A program made the translations under genes and the position numbers. Source: JAFKFJ01 sp963786445 (GTDB taxonomy: Bacteria; Pseudomonadota; Alphaproteobacteria; Acetobacterales; Acetobacteraceae). From it: DNA of 64,000 nucleotides. The stretch is from NCBI GenBank assembly GCA_963786445.1, contig CAWAZU010000026.1, forward strand, positions 320,545-384,544. Direction: 5' to 3'. Shown in pieces: positions 53,423-63,821 of the stretch. Every line of letters starts with the position of its first letter. The first letter of the stretch is position 1. The notes under the pieces were generated by a model. That model made no database searches, was not told where the DNA came from, and saw only the letters and a program-made list of their open reading frames with translations.

Positions 53423-55457
53423 TCACGCCACCGCGACGGCCGCCCGCGCGAACACCGGCGGTACCGCGCGCAGCTCCTCCAGCGGGATGTGGCAGTGGAT
53501 GAGATGGCCCGGTGCGGCCTCGCGCAGCGGCGGCGGCGTGTCGTCGCAGACGCGGCCGAGCTTGCGCGGGCAGCGGGTGGCGAAACGGCAGCCTTTGGGC
53601 ACGTTCAGCGGGCTCGGGATTTCGCCTTCGAGACGGATGCGTGAGGTCTTGATCGTCGGGTCGGGCACCGGCGCGGCCGACAGCAGCGCCTCGGTATAGG
53701 GATGGTACGGCGGCTCGAACAAAGCGGCGACCGGGCCGGCCTCCATCACCCGGCCGAGATACATCACCACGACCTCGTCGGCGAGGTAGCGCACCAGGCC
53801 GAGGTCGTGGCTGATGAACACCAGCGTGGTGCGGTTCTCCTGCTGGATGCGCAGCAGCAGGTTGATCACCGCCGCCTGCACCGAGACGTCGAGGGCGGAC
53901 ACCGGCTCGTCGGCGATCAGCAGCTCCGGGTTGCCGGCGAAGGCGCGGGCGATGGCGATGCGCTGCTTCTGCCCGCCCGACAATTGCCGCGGCAGCGCAT
54001 GGCGCAGCGAGGCCGGCAGCCGCACCATCTCCAAGCAGCGCGGTGACTTTCGCCTCGACCGTGCGGCGGTCGCGCGCGATGCCGAACTTGCGCAGTGCGC
54101 GCGCCAGCGGCCAGCCGACCGGGTGCGACGGGTTGAGCGTGCCTTCCGGCTGCTGGAACACCATTTGCACCGCGGCGACCAGTTTTGCTGCGCGGCGGCG
54201 CACCGGGCGGGTCGCCACTTCCTGCCCCAGCACGCGCAGGCTGCCGCTGCTGGCGGCGTCCAGGCCCGCCAGCACTTTCGCGAACGTCGATTTGCCGGAG
54301 CCGGATTCGCCGACGATCGCCAGCACGTGTCCGCGCCTGGCTTCCAGCGTGAGTTCGTCGTTGGCGACCAGCCGCCGCCGTCCGACCGGAAAGACCCGCG
54401 ACAGATCCTGCGCCGCCATCACCGTCGCGTCCTCGGCGGACCAGAAATTCGGCAGCGCCAGCGGCGCCGGCGGCGGCGGCGGCGGCAGCTCCGCCCAGCG
54501 GGCGCAACGCACCGTATGGCCCGGCTCGGCCGGCAGCAATTGTATCACCGCGGCGTCGCAGGTGCCGCGCTCGGCGTGCGCGCAGCGGGTGAGGAAGCCG
54601 CAGGTCGGCGGCGCGCGGCCGGCGGCGGGCACCAGCCCGGGGATCGGCACCAGCGGCGCGCTGCGCTTGTCCGCCCCCGGCCGCGGCAGCGAGGCCAGCA
54701 GGCCGCGCGTGTAGGGATGGCGCGGCCGGCCGAACAGCGAAGCGGCCGACGCCTCCTCGACCAGTTTTCCGGCGTACATGACGCCGATGCGCTCGCAGAC
54801 CTGCGCGATCACGCCGAGATTGTGCGAGATGTAGAACAGCGCCGTGCCGTATTTCGCGCGCAGCTCGTTGAGCAGGTCGAGCACCGCCGCCTCGACCGTG
54901 ACATCCAGGCCGGTGGTCGGCTCGTCGAGCAGCAGCAGGGCGGGATTGGCGAGCAGCGCCATCGCGATCACCACACGCTGCTTCTGCCCGCCGGAGAGCT
55001 GATGCGGATAGCGGCGCATCACGCTGTCGGCGTCGGGCAGATGCACGTCGGCCAGCACGCGCGCGGCACGATCGCGCGCCTCGGCGACGGAAACCTGCCC
55101 GTGCGCCATCGGCACTTCGACGAGCTGCCGGCCGATCGTCATCGACGGATTGAGCGCGGTCGCCGGCTCCTGATAGACGATCGCCATGCGTGCGCCGCGG
55201 ACGCGCCGCAACTCTTCCTTGCCGGCCTGCACGAGATCGCGCCCCTCGAACAGGATTTTTCCCCGTGTCACCGCGCCGTTGCGGCCCATGTAGCCCATCA
55301 CCGCGAGGATCAGCGTCGATTTGCCGCAGCCGGACTCGCCGACCAGGCCGAAACTCTCGCCCGGCGCGATGTCGAGGGAAAAATCCTGCACCGCGGCGAC
55401 GGTGCCGCGGGCGGTGGTGTATTCGACGCGCAGGTCGCTGATGGCGAGCAGCGACAT
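53423..55457 (-). CDS. Peptide ABC transporter ATP-binding protein, fused OppD-OppF, one frameshift
   Basis: Two ABC ATPase domains in one chain of about 677 residues. The first has GLVGESGCGKSTLILAVMGY, PHQLSGGQKQRVVIAMALLA and LLLLDEPTTGLDVTVEAAVL. The second has AIVGESGSGKSTFAKVLAGL, then, after a one-base insertion near 54031, LPRQLSGGQKQRIAIARAFA and LLIADEPVSALDVSVQAAVI. Each half ends with the Cys-rich oligopeptide-transport tail (FLTRCAHAERGTC and FATRCPRKLGRVC). It energises the importer encoded by the adjoining permease genes. Confidence 0.88.
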
Positions 55458-55460
55458 GCC

Positions 55461-56339
55461 TCAATCCGCCTGCGACAGTTCGGTCAGCCCGTCGGCGAGC
55501 AGGTTGAAGCCGAGGATCAGGCTGACCAGTGCCGCCGTCGGATACAGCGCCATGTGCGGAAACACGGTGAGCATCGACGTCGCCTGCTTGATCATGCCGC
55601 CCCAGTCCGGGTTGGGCGGCGGCAGGCCGAGGCCGAGGAAACCGAGCGTGCCGATGGTGATGGTGGTGTAGCCGAGGCGCAGGCAGAAATCGGTGATCAG
55701 CGGCCCGCGGCAGTTCGGCAGCAGCTCCACCAGCATCACGAACACGTCGCTTTCGCGGCGCAGGTAGGCGGCGGCGACGAATTCCTGGTGCATCAGCGAC
55801 ATCGTCAGGCTGCGCACGATGCGCGAGATGCCGGGCGCCGAGGCCGCCACCACCGCGACCACGATGTTCACCGCCGACGGGCCGATATTGGCGATCAGGA
55901 TGACGTAGAGCACGATGACGGGAAACGACAGGATGACGTCCGAGGCCCGGCTGACCGCCATATCGACCCAGCCGCGGTAGTAGCCCGCCAGCAGCCCCAT
56001 CGCCGTGCCGACCGTGTAGGCGGCGAGCACCGCGACCGGCGCCACCGCCAGCACCGTGCGCGCGCCCCAGACGATGCGCGCGAGCAGGTCGCGCCCGAGC
56101 GGATCGACGCCGAGCAGGTGCTTCGCATTGCTGCCGGGATGCGCCATCGCCAGGTAGTCCTGCGCGTTCGGCGGCTGCAGCGGCAGGATCGGCGCCAGCA
56201 GCGCGAGCACGACCCAGAACAGCACCAGGCCGAGCCCGACCATCGCCACTTTCGAATTCGGCAGGCGCCGCAGCAGGCCCGGCGTCGGCCGCCCGGCGAT
56301 TTCCAGCGCGCTGACGGGTTCGTTGGTGACCGCGGACAT
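55461..56339 (-). CDS. Peptide ABC transporter permease, OppC/DppC type
   Basis: A 292-residue permease with the N-terminal OppC segment, six membrane segments and the EAA-like cytoplasmic loop near EFVAAAYLRRESDVFVMLVE. HLLGVDPLGRDLLARIVWGA is the classic DppC/OppC motif. The ATG overlaps the OppB stop as ATGA and the gene ends 3 bases before the ATPase gene, so the transporter operon is compact. Confidence 0.92.
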   Translation of the reverse strand: MSAVTNEPVSALEIAGRPTPGLLRRLPNSKVAMVGLGLVLFWVVLALLAPILPLQPPNAQDYLAMAHPGSNAKHLLGVDPLGRDLLARIVWGARTVLAVAPVAVLAAYTVGTAMGLLAGYYRGWVDMAVSRASDVILSFPVIVLYVILIANIGPSAVNIVVAVVAASAPGISRIVRSLTMSLMHQEFVAAAYLRRESDVFVMLVELLPNCRGPLITDFCLRLGYTTITIGTLGFLGLGLPPPNPDWGGMIKQATSMLTVFPHMALYPTAALVSLILGFNLLADGLTELSQAD

Positions 56340-57349
56340 CAGCGCCGCGCCTGCGGATCGAGCAGCCGATAGCCCACGTCGCTCAGCAACTGCGTCGTGG
56401 TGGCGACGAACAGCGCGATCAGGGTCGCCGCCTCGATCAGGCTCACGTCGCCGAACAGCGAGGCCTCCAGCAGCATCCGCCCGAAGCCGGGATAGGCGAA
56501 CACCAGCTCGGTCACCACCACGCCGCTGATCAGCCAGTTGATCTGCAGCAGGATGACGGTGAACGGCGCGATCATGGCGTTGCGCAGCGCGTGCCGCAGG
56601 ATCACCTGCCGCCGCGGCAATCCCTTCAGCACCGCGGTGCGGACATAGGGTTTCTGCATCACCTCGGCCATCGAGGTGCGCACCATGCGCGCGACATAGC
56701 CGGAATCGTAGATCGCCAGCACCGCGACCGGCAGCGCGAGCTGGGAGGCGATCGACCAGCCGGTATCGCCGGCGAGCGGGCTGGTGCCGGGCAGCCAGCC
56801 GAGGCCGACCACGAACACCGCGACCAGCAGCACGCCGAGCGCGAATTCCGGGATCGACGTCATCACGATGGAAACCGTGCTCAGACTTCGATCGACCCAG
56901 CTTCCCGCGCGCATGCCGGCGAGCACGCCGAGGATGAGCGAGAGCGGGATGATGACCGCGAAGGCGAGGCCGGCGAGAATGGCGGTGTTGCCGAGCCGGT
57001 TCCACAGCACGTCGTTGACCGGCGCCTTGAACAGCGTCGAGTAGCCGAAATTGCCGAAATACTGCTTGCCGCGCGGGTCGGTGAAGTCGAGGCCGAGCGA
57101 GGGGTCCTGCAACGGGTCCGGCTCCAGCCCCGTCAGCACGCCGACCCAGCGCACGTAGCGCACCAGCAGCGGGTCGTTCAGGTGCAGTTTCTTGTAGAGC
57201 AGATCGACCTGTTCCTGCAGCGCGAAGGCGCCGAGCGTTTTTCGGGCGACGTTGCCGGGCGAGAACTCGGTGACCACGAACACCAGGAACGACGCGACGA
57301 TCAGCGTCGCCAGCATTTCCACGACGCGCTTGAGGAGGTAGCGGGTCAT
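56339..57349 (-). CDS. Peptide ABC transporter permease, OppB/DppB type
   Basis: A 336-residue permease beginning MTRYLLKRVVEMLATLIVAS. It has the usual periplasmic region between the first two membrane segments (KKLHLNDPLLVRYVRW) and the EAA loop VRTAVLKGLPRRQVILRHAL. It pairs with the OppC-like protein to form the inner-membrane channel. A 188-base gap with REP-like palindromes separates it from the binding-protein gene, which probably gives lower expression of the membrane parts than of the binding protein. Confidence 0.92.
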   Translation of the reverse strand: MTRYLLKRVVEMLATLIVASFLVFVVTEFSPGNVARKTLGAFALQEQVDLLYKKLHLNDPLLVRYVRWVGVLTGLEPDPLQDPSLGLDFTDPRGKQYFGNFGYSTLFKAPVNDVLWNRLGNTAILAGLAFAVIIPLSLILGVLAGMRAGSWVDRSLSTVSIVMTSIPEFALGVLLVAVFVVGLGWLPGTSPLAGDTGWSIASQLALPVAVLAIYDSGYVARMVRTSMAEVMQKPYVRTAVLKGLPRRQVILRHALRNAMIAPFTVILLQINWLISGVVVTELVFAYPGFGRMLLEASLFGDVSLIEAATLIALFVATTTQLLSDVGYRLLDPQARR

Positions 57350-57359
57350 GCGTCCCGTT

Positions 57360-57388
57360 CCCTCTCCGCCCCGCCGGGGCGGAGAGGG
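57360..57388. repeat. REP-like palindrome between binding-protein and permease genes
   Basis: Perfect 13-bp stem (57360-57372 with 57376-57388) and a GCC loop. The following CTAGCGTGAGGTGGGG is typical of common GC-rich intergenic repeats in Proteobacteria. It may stabilise the upstream mRNA or slow transcription between the binding protein and permease. Confidence 0.6.
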
Positions 57389-57456
57389 CTAGCGTGAGGT
57401 GGGGCGGCCCACACCCGCGCGATGCCGCATTGTGAGTCCCCCGCCTCACCCCGGCG

Positions 57457-57480
57457 CTCTCCGCCGCCAGGGGCGGAGAG
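57457..57480. repeat. Second REP-like palindrome, related to 57360-57388
   Basis: CTCTCCGCC (57457-57465) pairs with GGCGGAGAG (57472-57480) around a 6-base loop. It shares the arm sequence with the palindrome 97 bases away, and the flanking CCTCACCCC is the reverse complement of the GTGAGGTGGGG next to the other, so the two units face each other. Confidence 0.55.
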
Positions 57481-57537
57481 GGAGTTTTGCGCGCGGGATG
57501 CGAGGGCGGGGGTCATGCGCGCCGCTCCTGCGCCCGA

Positions 57538-59197
57538 CTACGACTTCTGCAGCGCCAGCAGGTTGCCGAAGAAGTAGTTGGACGGGTGGATCGAGGCGCC
57601 CTGTACCACCTTGTCGTAGAAGGTGAAGTTGTTGCGGAACAGCGGCTGCGCGATCGGCCCGTCCTCGTGCATGATCTGCTCGAGCTGCCCGAGCATGTCG
57701 CGCCGCTGCGCCATGTCGAGCGTGCCTTCGGCCTTGGTCAGGATCTCGTCGAATTTCGCATTGCTGTAGCTGCTCTCGTTCCACGGCACGCCGGTGCGGT
57801 AGCCGAGGCCCATGATCATCATGGCGAGCGGACGGTGATACCAGATGGTCGAGCCGAACGGCACTTTTGTCCAGACGTCCCAGTACTCGGCACCGGGCAT
57901 CACGTTCAGCTTCACGCGGATGCCGACCTTCTTCCACTGCTCCACGGCCGCCTGCGCCTGCGCCACCCCCCAGGCCAGATCGTTCGGCACGTAGAGCGTG
58001 GTGTCGATGCCGTTCGGATAGCCGGCCTCGGCAAGCAGCTTCTTCGCCTCCTCGGGATGGTAGCCCATCGGCGTGATCGGCTTGGTGTCCGGCTGCGCCG
58101 GCGAGCAGTGCGTGTGGTCGCCGGGAATGCCGATGCCGCGCACCGCCACTTCCACGATCGGCTTGGCATCCAGCGACAGCTTCATAGCGCGGCGCACGCG
58201 CGCGTCGTCGAACGGCTTCACCGTCTCCTTGAAACGCATCACGATCGTCTCGGCGCTCTTCACCTGATAGATCTTCAGGTGCGGCATGGCGTTGAGCGCG
58301 TCGTACTGCGCCGGGTCGGCGAAGATCAGCCCGTGCAGCTGGCGCGACGCCAGCGCCGCGATCGCCGCCGCGGGATCGTCGCCGGTGTCGACCTCCTCGA
58401 TGCTGTCGAGATAGGCGGGCTCGCCCCAGTACGACTTCACCTTGCGCACGACAGCGAGCTTTCCGGTATCGTCATGCGTCAGCTCGAACGGCCCGGTGCC
58501 TTGCGAGCCGGGCTTGGAACACGCCCTTCTCGTCGGGGTACAGCATCGCCGCCGGATAGTGGAACAGGTGCTCCGGCACCGAGACCTGCGGCTCCTTGCA
58601 GTTCAGCCGCACGGTATGGTCGTCCACCTTCTCGATCGCGTTGGCGTCCCACAGCACCGTCGTGGGCTTGCCGTCCGCCCCCTTCACTTCCTTGAGCAGA
58701 TAGCCCTTGACCAGCCCGACGAAGGACGAGCCGACGGCGGCGTCGGTGAGCTGCTTGAGGTTCCACACCACGTCGTCGGCAGTGAAGTCATGGCCGTTGC
58801 GCCACTTCACGCCCTTGCGCACGTTCAGCGTCCAGGTCTTCAGGTCCGGGCTGACCGACCAGCCTTCGAGCAGATAGGGGTGGGTGATGTTGTGCGCGTC
58901 GGTGAAGCTCAGATACTCCACCACCTGCCGCGAGACGTTGCTGTCGTAGCCGCCCCAGGAATAGGTGTGCGGGTTTTTCAGGTCCTTGATGCGCGTGCCG
59001 ACGCGCAGCGTGCCGCCCATCGGCATGTCCGCGGCGCGCGCCCGCGCCACCGGCGCCAGCCCCGCCATCTTCATCGCCGCCGGCGCGGCAATGCCCAGCA
59101 GCGTCGCGAAACGCACGAACTCGCGGCGGTTCATCCGGCCGTCGGCAAGCTGCTTGCGCAGCTTGTCCAAATGCGGCATCTTGTTCTCGTCCGACAT
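57538..59197 (-). CDS. Periplasmic peptide-binding protein (SBP_bac_5), Tat signal, one frameshift
   Basis: Family 5 solute-binding protein, about 552 residues after removing one extra base near 58516 (VFKPGSQGTGPFELTHDDTG becomes continuous). The N-terminus has a twin-arginine signal (MNRREFVRFATLLGIAAPAA) about 20 residues in, so it is exported folded. LRVGTRIKDLKNPHTYSW and LEGWSVSPDLKTWTLNVRKG are standard SBP_bac_5 features. A GGGGAG seven bases before the ATG at 59197 favours this start over the ATG two codons upstream. It captures peptides or other small amides for the adjoining Opp-type importer. Confidence 0.87.
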
Positions 59198-59310
59198 CGC
59201 CATTCTCCCCGCTTGTTGCGCCGGCATTTCGCGGGCGCGGCATTGCCTGTGCGTCGCTCCCGTGGCGGCACATTCGCGGCGTTCGTCACGCGGCGTCAAG
59301 ATGCCGCGGA

Positions 59311-60148
59311 TTAAAGCATCGCCAGCGGTTGCGGCCCGGTCGGCGGCGGGAAGGCGCGGTCGATCGCGGCGCGGTCCGCGGCGTCGAGCGCCAGCGCCGC
59401 GGCGGCGGCGTTGTCGCGCACATGCGCCGGGTCGCTCGACTTCGGGATCGAAATGACGCCCGGATGCAGCAGGCTCCAGGCGATCGCGACCTGCGCCGGG
59501 GTGGCGCCGTGGCGGCGCGCCACCTCGGCCAGCGCGGGCGCGCGCAGCAGTTTGCCGCCCTGGCCGACCGGCGAGTAGGCCATGACCGGGATGCCGCGCG
59601 CGGCGCACCAGGGCAGCAGATCGGATTCGATGCCGCGCACGCCGGGGTTGTAGAGCACCTGGTTGGCGGCGCAGGCCGCGCCGCCCGGCAGCCCGGCCAG
59701 CTCCGCCATGTCGCCGGCGTCGAGGTTGGAGACGCCCCAGGCGGCGATCTTGCCGGCCTGGCACAGCGCCGCCATGCCGGCGACGGTGTCGGCGAGCGGG
59801 ACGCTGCCGCGCCAGTGCAGCAAATAGAGGTCGATGCGCGCGATGCGCAGCCGCCGCAGGCTGCGCTCGCAGGCGGCGGTCGAGGCGTTTGCCGCCGGCG
59901 TTCTGCGGCAGCACCTTGCTGACGATGAAGGCGCCGTCGCGGCGGCCGGCGATGGCGTCGGCGACCACCTCCTCCGCGCCGCCGTCGGCGTACATCTCGG
60001 CGGTGTCGATCAGCGTCATGCCGAGATCGAGGCCGAGCCGCAGCGCATCGGCCTCGGCGGCGCGGCTGGCGCGCGACTCGCCCATGTGCCAGGTGCCCTG
60101 GCCGAGCGCCGGCACTCTGCGTCCGTCCGGGAACGTCACCTCGCGCAT
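59311..60148 (-). CDS. Aldo/keto reductase, one frameshift
   Basis: An AKR of about 278 residues once a single base near 59889 is removed, joining SKVLPQNAGG to STAACERSLRRLRIARIDLY. The catalytic set is visible: Asp and Tyr in TLIDTAEMYADGGAEEVVAD, Lys in IVSKVLP, His in LLHWRG. VSNLDAGDM and the C-terminal IPKSSDPAHV bind NADPH. The substrate is unknown. GAGGAGG precedes the ATG at 60148. It lies between the binding-protein and dipeptidase genes, all on one strand. Confidence 0.83.
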
Positions 60149-60167
60149 CGTCGCCTCCTCTGCGCTG

Positions 60168-61169
60168 CTAGTCTGCCGCCTGCTCGGCAAGGCGCAGGAC
60201 GCGCAGGAAATTGCCGCCCCACAGCGCCGCCAGCGCGCCGGCATCGTAGCCGCGGGCGGCCAGTTCGGCGGTGATGCCGGGGCTTTCGGCGGCGTCATGC
60301 CAGCCGGAAAAACCGCCGCCGCCGTCGAAATCCGACGAGATGCCGACATGGCCGACGCCGATGCGCGCGACCGCGTGATCGACATGATCGGCGAAGTCGG
60401 CGCAGCTGACGGTCTCGGCCTTGCCGCCGAGGCGCAGGAATGCCGGCACCGCGGTGATCTGCACCACGCCGCCGACGTCGCGCAGCGCGTCGAGCTGGCC
60501 ATCGTCAAGGTTGCGCGGATGGTCGGCGAGCGCGCGCGCGCAGGAATGCGTGGCCACGATCGGCGTGCGCGAGGCCGCGGCGGCGGCCAGCATGGCGGCG
60601 CGCGAGGCGTGCGACACGTCCACCAGCATCCCGAGCCGGTTCATCTCGGCGACGGCGGCGCGGCCGAAGGCGGAGAGCCCGCCATGCTCCTCCGCCGCGT
60701 CGCCGAGGTCGGGCCGGGGGGCCGCGGAATCGGCGATGTCATTGTGGCCGTTATGGGTCAGCGTGAGGTAGCGCGCCCCGCGCCCGGCGAGGCGGCCGAG
60801 CCGGGCGAGGTCGCTGCCGATGGCGTAGCCGTTCTCGACCGCTTGGATGATGGCGGTGGCGCCGTCCTGCCAGGCGCGTTCGATGGCATCGGCGGTGCGG
60901 CAGAGCCGGGCCTGGCCGGTGGCCATGGCGGCGATGGCGTCGAGCATGGCCAGCGCGCGGTCGAAGGCGGCCTGGTGGCCCTCGTTGGTGCGGCGGCCCT
61001 GCGGGACGTAGGCGGCGAAGCAGCCGGCGGCGAGGTGGCCGCGGCGCATTTTCGGCAGATCGGCGCGGCGCGTGGTTTCGGCGGCGAACGGCGGGCCGTC
61101 GGGCCAGGGAATGTCGATATGGGTGTCGAGCGTGAGCAGGCTGCGATGCAGCGTCAGCGGATCGGTCAT
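60168..61169 (-). CDS. Membrane-dipeptidase-like M19 peptidase
   Basis: A 333-residue TIM-barrel zinc dipeptidase (renal dipeptidase family). The metal ligands are in LLTLDTHIDIPWP (H-x-D), the bridging Glu in IIQAVENGYAIG, and the His residues in MLVDVSHASRAAM and PIVATHSCARAL. HVGISSDFDGGGG is the C-terminal Asp motif. It would hydrolyse dipeptides, including those with D-residues. With the peptide importer genes that follow on the same strand it forms a plausible uptake-and-cleavage set. Cytoplasmic: no signal peptide. Confidence 0.9.
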   Translation of the reverse strand: MTDPLTLHRSLLTLDTHIDIPWPDGPPFAAETTRRADLPKMRRGHLAAGCFAAYVPQGRRTNEGHQAAFDRALAMLDAIAAMATGQARLCRTADAIERAWQDGATAIIQAVENGYAIGSDLARLGRLAGRGARYLTLTHNGHNDIADSAAPRPDLGDAAEEHGGLSAFGRAAVAEMNRLGMLVDVSHASRAAMLAAAAASRTPIVATHSCARALADHPRNLDDGQLDALRDVGGVVQITAVPAFLRLGGKAETVSCADFADHVDHAVARIGVGHVGISSDFDGGGGFSGWHDAAESPGITAELAARGYDAGALAALWGGNFLRVLRLAEQAAD

Positions 61170-61262
61170 CGCGCCACGGTCGAGGGAGGCGGGCGATGCG
61201 TCAAGCCCGACCTGCGGGCGGCTGACGCGTCCGGCGGGCCGTGCTATCCAGCCGGGCGGGCG

Positions 61263-61339
61263 GTTCCCGTAGCTCAGCCGGATAGAGCACAGGATTCCTA
61301 ATCCTGGGGCCGTGGGTTCGAATCCCGCCGGGAACGCCA
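61263..61339 (+). tRNA. tRNA-Arg (anticodon CCT)
   Basis: Full cloverleaf read by eye: acceptor GTTCCCG/CGGGAAC, D stem GCTC/GAGC, anticodon stem CAGGA/TCCTG with loop TTCCTAA (anticodon CCT), T stem GTGGG/CCCGC with loop TTCGAAT. Discriminator G and an encoded CCA at 61337-61339. It reads AGG. An integrase gene begins 185 bases downstream, so this is the probable integration site; the 3' half would be the attL core. Confidence 0.97.
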
Positions 61340-61376
61340 ACAGAAACGACACAGCGGAACGCAACGGGACGAAAAA

Positions 61377-61400
61377 GGCCGCAGAAATGCGGCCTTTTTT
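61377..61400 (+). terminator. Rho-independent terminator after tRNA-Arg
   Basis: GGCCGCA (61377-61383), GAAA tetraloop, TGCGGCC (61388-61394), then six T. An A-run at 61372-61376 can extend the stem. This is the clearest intrinsic terminator in the window. Confidence 0.93.
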
Positions 61401-61524
61401 CGTTGCGAGCTTGGAGTCCGTCGCGCTACGGTTCCAGGCCAGCGGGACGCGACTGGACGCGGCCTTGTAGCGCCTTCGGTGATGCCCCACCGAAGCCGAT
61501 GATGCCCGAACCAAGGAGGCTGCC

Positions 61525-62798
61525 ATGCGCATCCGACTGACGGAAACCGCCATCCGCAAGCACGCTCGGGAGGCTGCCGAGGGCGCGACCCGCATTGAGC
61601 TGGCGGACGCGACGCTGCCCGGATTGCGGCTGCGCCTGTCGCCCGGCGGCGCAGCGACATGGGTGCTGGGCATGCGGGATCGCGAGGGCAGGGCGCGCCG
61701 CTTCACGCTCGGCGAGTTCCCGGCGCTGGGCATCGCCGATGCCCGCGAGCGTGCCAGGGACGCCCGCCAGGCGATCCGGCACGACGGCATCGATCCTATC
61801 GCCCAGCGGCGCCAGGAGCGCGCTCAGGGCGCTGCAGCGGCCCGCGGCGAGGGCACGCTGCGGGCAGTGCTGGACGCCTATGGCGAGGACTGTGGGAGGC
61901 GCCCTGCGGTCATGGGCGCCGGGGAGGCCACGGATCGAGCGCGTGTTCCGCGAGCTGTTGGCCGAGCCGACCGCGAAGCTGACGGTCGCCGGGCTGCTGC
62001 TGGCGGCGGATCGCTACCCGTCGAAAGCCTCGGCCGCCTTTGCGGTGCGCACGCTGCGGCCGGTGCTGAAATGGGCGGCGCTGCGGGAGCTGGTGCCGGC
62101 CGCCGTCGCGCTGATCCAGCGGCGCGATGAGGTTCGGCGCCGCGATCGCGTCCTGTCGCGCGACGAGCTGCGGCTGGTGCTCCCGGTGCTGCGAGCCTCG
62201 CCGCGCCCGCACGCGGCGGCGCTGCGGTTCATGCTGTTGACGCTCGGCCGGCGCGAGGAAGTCTGCTCGGCCCGCTGGGCGGAGGTGGACCTGGCGGCCG
62301 GGACATGGACGATCCCGGCCGGGCGGTCGAAGAACCGGCAGGCGCATGTGGTGCCGCTCTCGCGCCAGGCGCGTGAGCTGCTGGCGGCGGTGCGGCAGGC
62401 CGAGCTGGCGCGGCAGGCGCGGGCCGCGGCGCCGGCGGGGGTATCGGCGCCGGGCATCGCGCCGGCCGGCCTGGTGTTCCGCACCGGCGCCGGCGGCCGG
62501 CTGGGGAGCTGGGACCGCGAGACGAAGGCGGTCCACCACGCGAGCGGCACCACCGGCTGGCATCAGACACGATCTTCGCCGCACCGGCGCGACCATGCTC
62601 GGCGAAATGGGCGAACTGCCGGACATCATCGAAGCCGCGCTCAACCACGTCTCGATCCGCTCGCCGCTGGCCGCAACCTACAACCGCAGCCGCTACCGGC
62701 CGCAGGTGGCGGCGGCGCTGCAGCGGCTCGCCGATGCCCTGGACGGCATCGAAGCCGGCGCCGCGGAAGTGGTGCCGATCGGCCGGGCGGTGGCGTGA
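61525..62798 (+). CDS. int: Tyrosine-recombinase integrase (P4 type), two frameshifts
   Basis: Site-specific recombinase of about 423 residues with an N-terminal DUF4102-type arm-binding domain (ATLPGLRLRLSPGGAATWVL, RRFTLGEFPALGIADARERA) and a C-terminal catalytic domain. The catalytic Arg is in LLTLGRREEVCSARWAEVDL, HDLRRTGATMLGEMG gives His-x-x-Arg, and the Tyr is in AATYNRSRY. One extra base near 61894 and one near 62566 break the frame. Position just inside tRNA-Arg and same orientation are typical of genomic-island integrases. Whether the shifts are real or sequence errors decides if the island can still move. Confidence 0.85.
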
Positions 62799-63453
62799 TG
62801 GCCCGCGCTACCGCGAATGCGGGTCCCCGCCGGCGCCGGGGAAGGCCGCCGCTCTACGATGACACCGAGCTGCTCGCCGAAATGGCATTGCGTCACGTTT
62901 CCGGCTTGGCGCGATCGGAACAGGCCGCGTTCGACCAGGTGGCGAGATTGGTCCGGTGGCCGTCCGCGGCGGACCAACAAAAGGCCCGCGATCGCGTGAC
63001 GGACATCTACGCGCTCGAACGACGCCAGCTCGAGGGAACGGCGAGGAAACGCCTGCAATCGGGCGATCGGCCACATGGCCGTGATGAGCGCCTTGGCCGC
63101 ACGCTCCTGACCGCCGACTGCGGAAAGCTGGATGATCCGCGAACGCGCAGGGCTAAGGATATCATCGAGAAGGCTAAGGCCGTCATCGTCTCATGCGAGT
63201 TTCTCGGAAATGTCTTGTATCGCGAAGTTCTTGTTGGAAAGCCGAGCAAAGATTTGATGAGTTTATTTGACACGCTCGGCGCTATCCTTGGACAGCATTT
63301 TGCGGATCGCCAAGCCTGCCTTTCCAGAAGAAATCCCAAACTGGCATCCGTGAGCCGATGCTCCAGTGGATCGCCGACGATCTCCGTAAGGTGCCGGCAC
63401 GGAAATTGGCTGATGCCGCCGCTAGGGTAAAAAATCGGAATTCTTCCTCGTAG
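62798..63453 (+). CDS. Island-encoded unknown protein, C-terminal frame uncertain
   Basis: Starts MARATANAGPRRRRGRPPLYD at an ATG that overlaps the integrase stop (TGATG). It continues with a helical region (AFDQVARLVRWPSAADQQKA) and SCEFLGNVLYREVLVGKPSK. The literal frame ends at 63430, but REPMLQWIADDLRKVPARKL in another frame up to a stop at 63453 looks like the natural C-terminus, implying two extra bases between about 63300 and 63350. DNA from 63150 to 63300 is noticeably less GC-rich than the rest of the window, a sign of foreign origin. I recognise no family. Confidence 0.5.
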
Positions 63454-63612
63454 GGCGGCCCGGAACGATCGGCACATACCCGCAGCGTGTCACTGTGACG
63501 GAGTGGCTTTATTTCCGCCAACACTGAATGTGCAACCGCGGCTGACGCCGGCGACGGCATCCCCAGCGACCACACCGGCCTTCCGACCATCCACGGAAGA
63601 GAGCCGGTTTCC

Positions 63613-63821
63613 GTGACCGTCAAGGACGCGGAGGCGTATTTCGGGCTGCACCGCTCGCGCATCTACGACCTGGCCGGAGGGCGGCTCGAAACTCGCAAGG
63701 CCGGGCGGCAGACCCTGATCCGGGTCGCGTCGCTCCACCGCTACGTGGACTTGTTCGCCGGCGCCGATCCGGCCCAAGCAGGCACGGCGCCGGCCGCGCG
63801 GCCCGGGGGCGCAGCTGATGA
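63613..63821 (+). CDS. Excisionase/AlpA-like small DNA-binding protein
   Basis: From a GTG at 63613 the product reads VTVKDAEAYFGLHRSRIYDL, a winged-helix MerR/excisionase-type start. A basic strand with RKAGRQTLIRVASLHRYVD follows. Such proteins bind island DNA to direct excision or to control the integrase. The exact end is uncertain: the frame stays open to the window edge, but a stop at 63819-63821 overlapping the next ATG would be natural if small indels are present. The 159 bases before it hold nothing clear. Confidence 0.5.
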
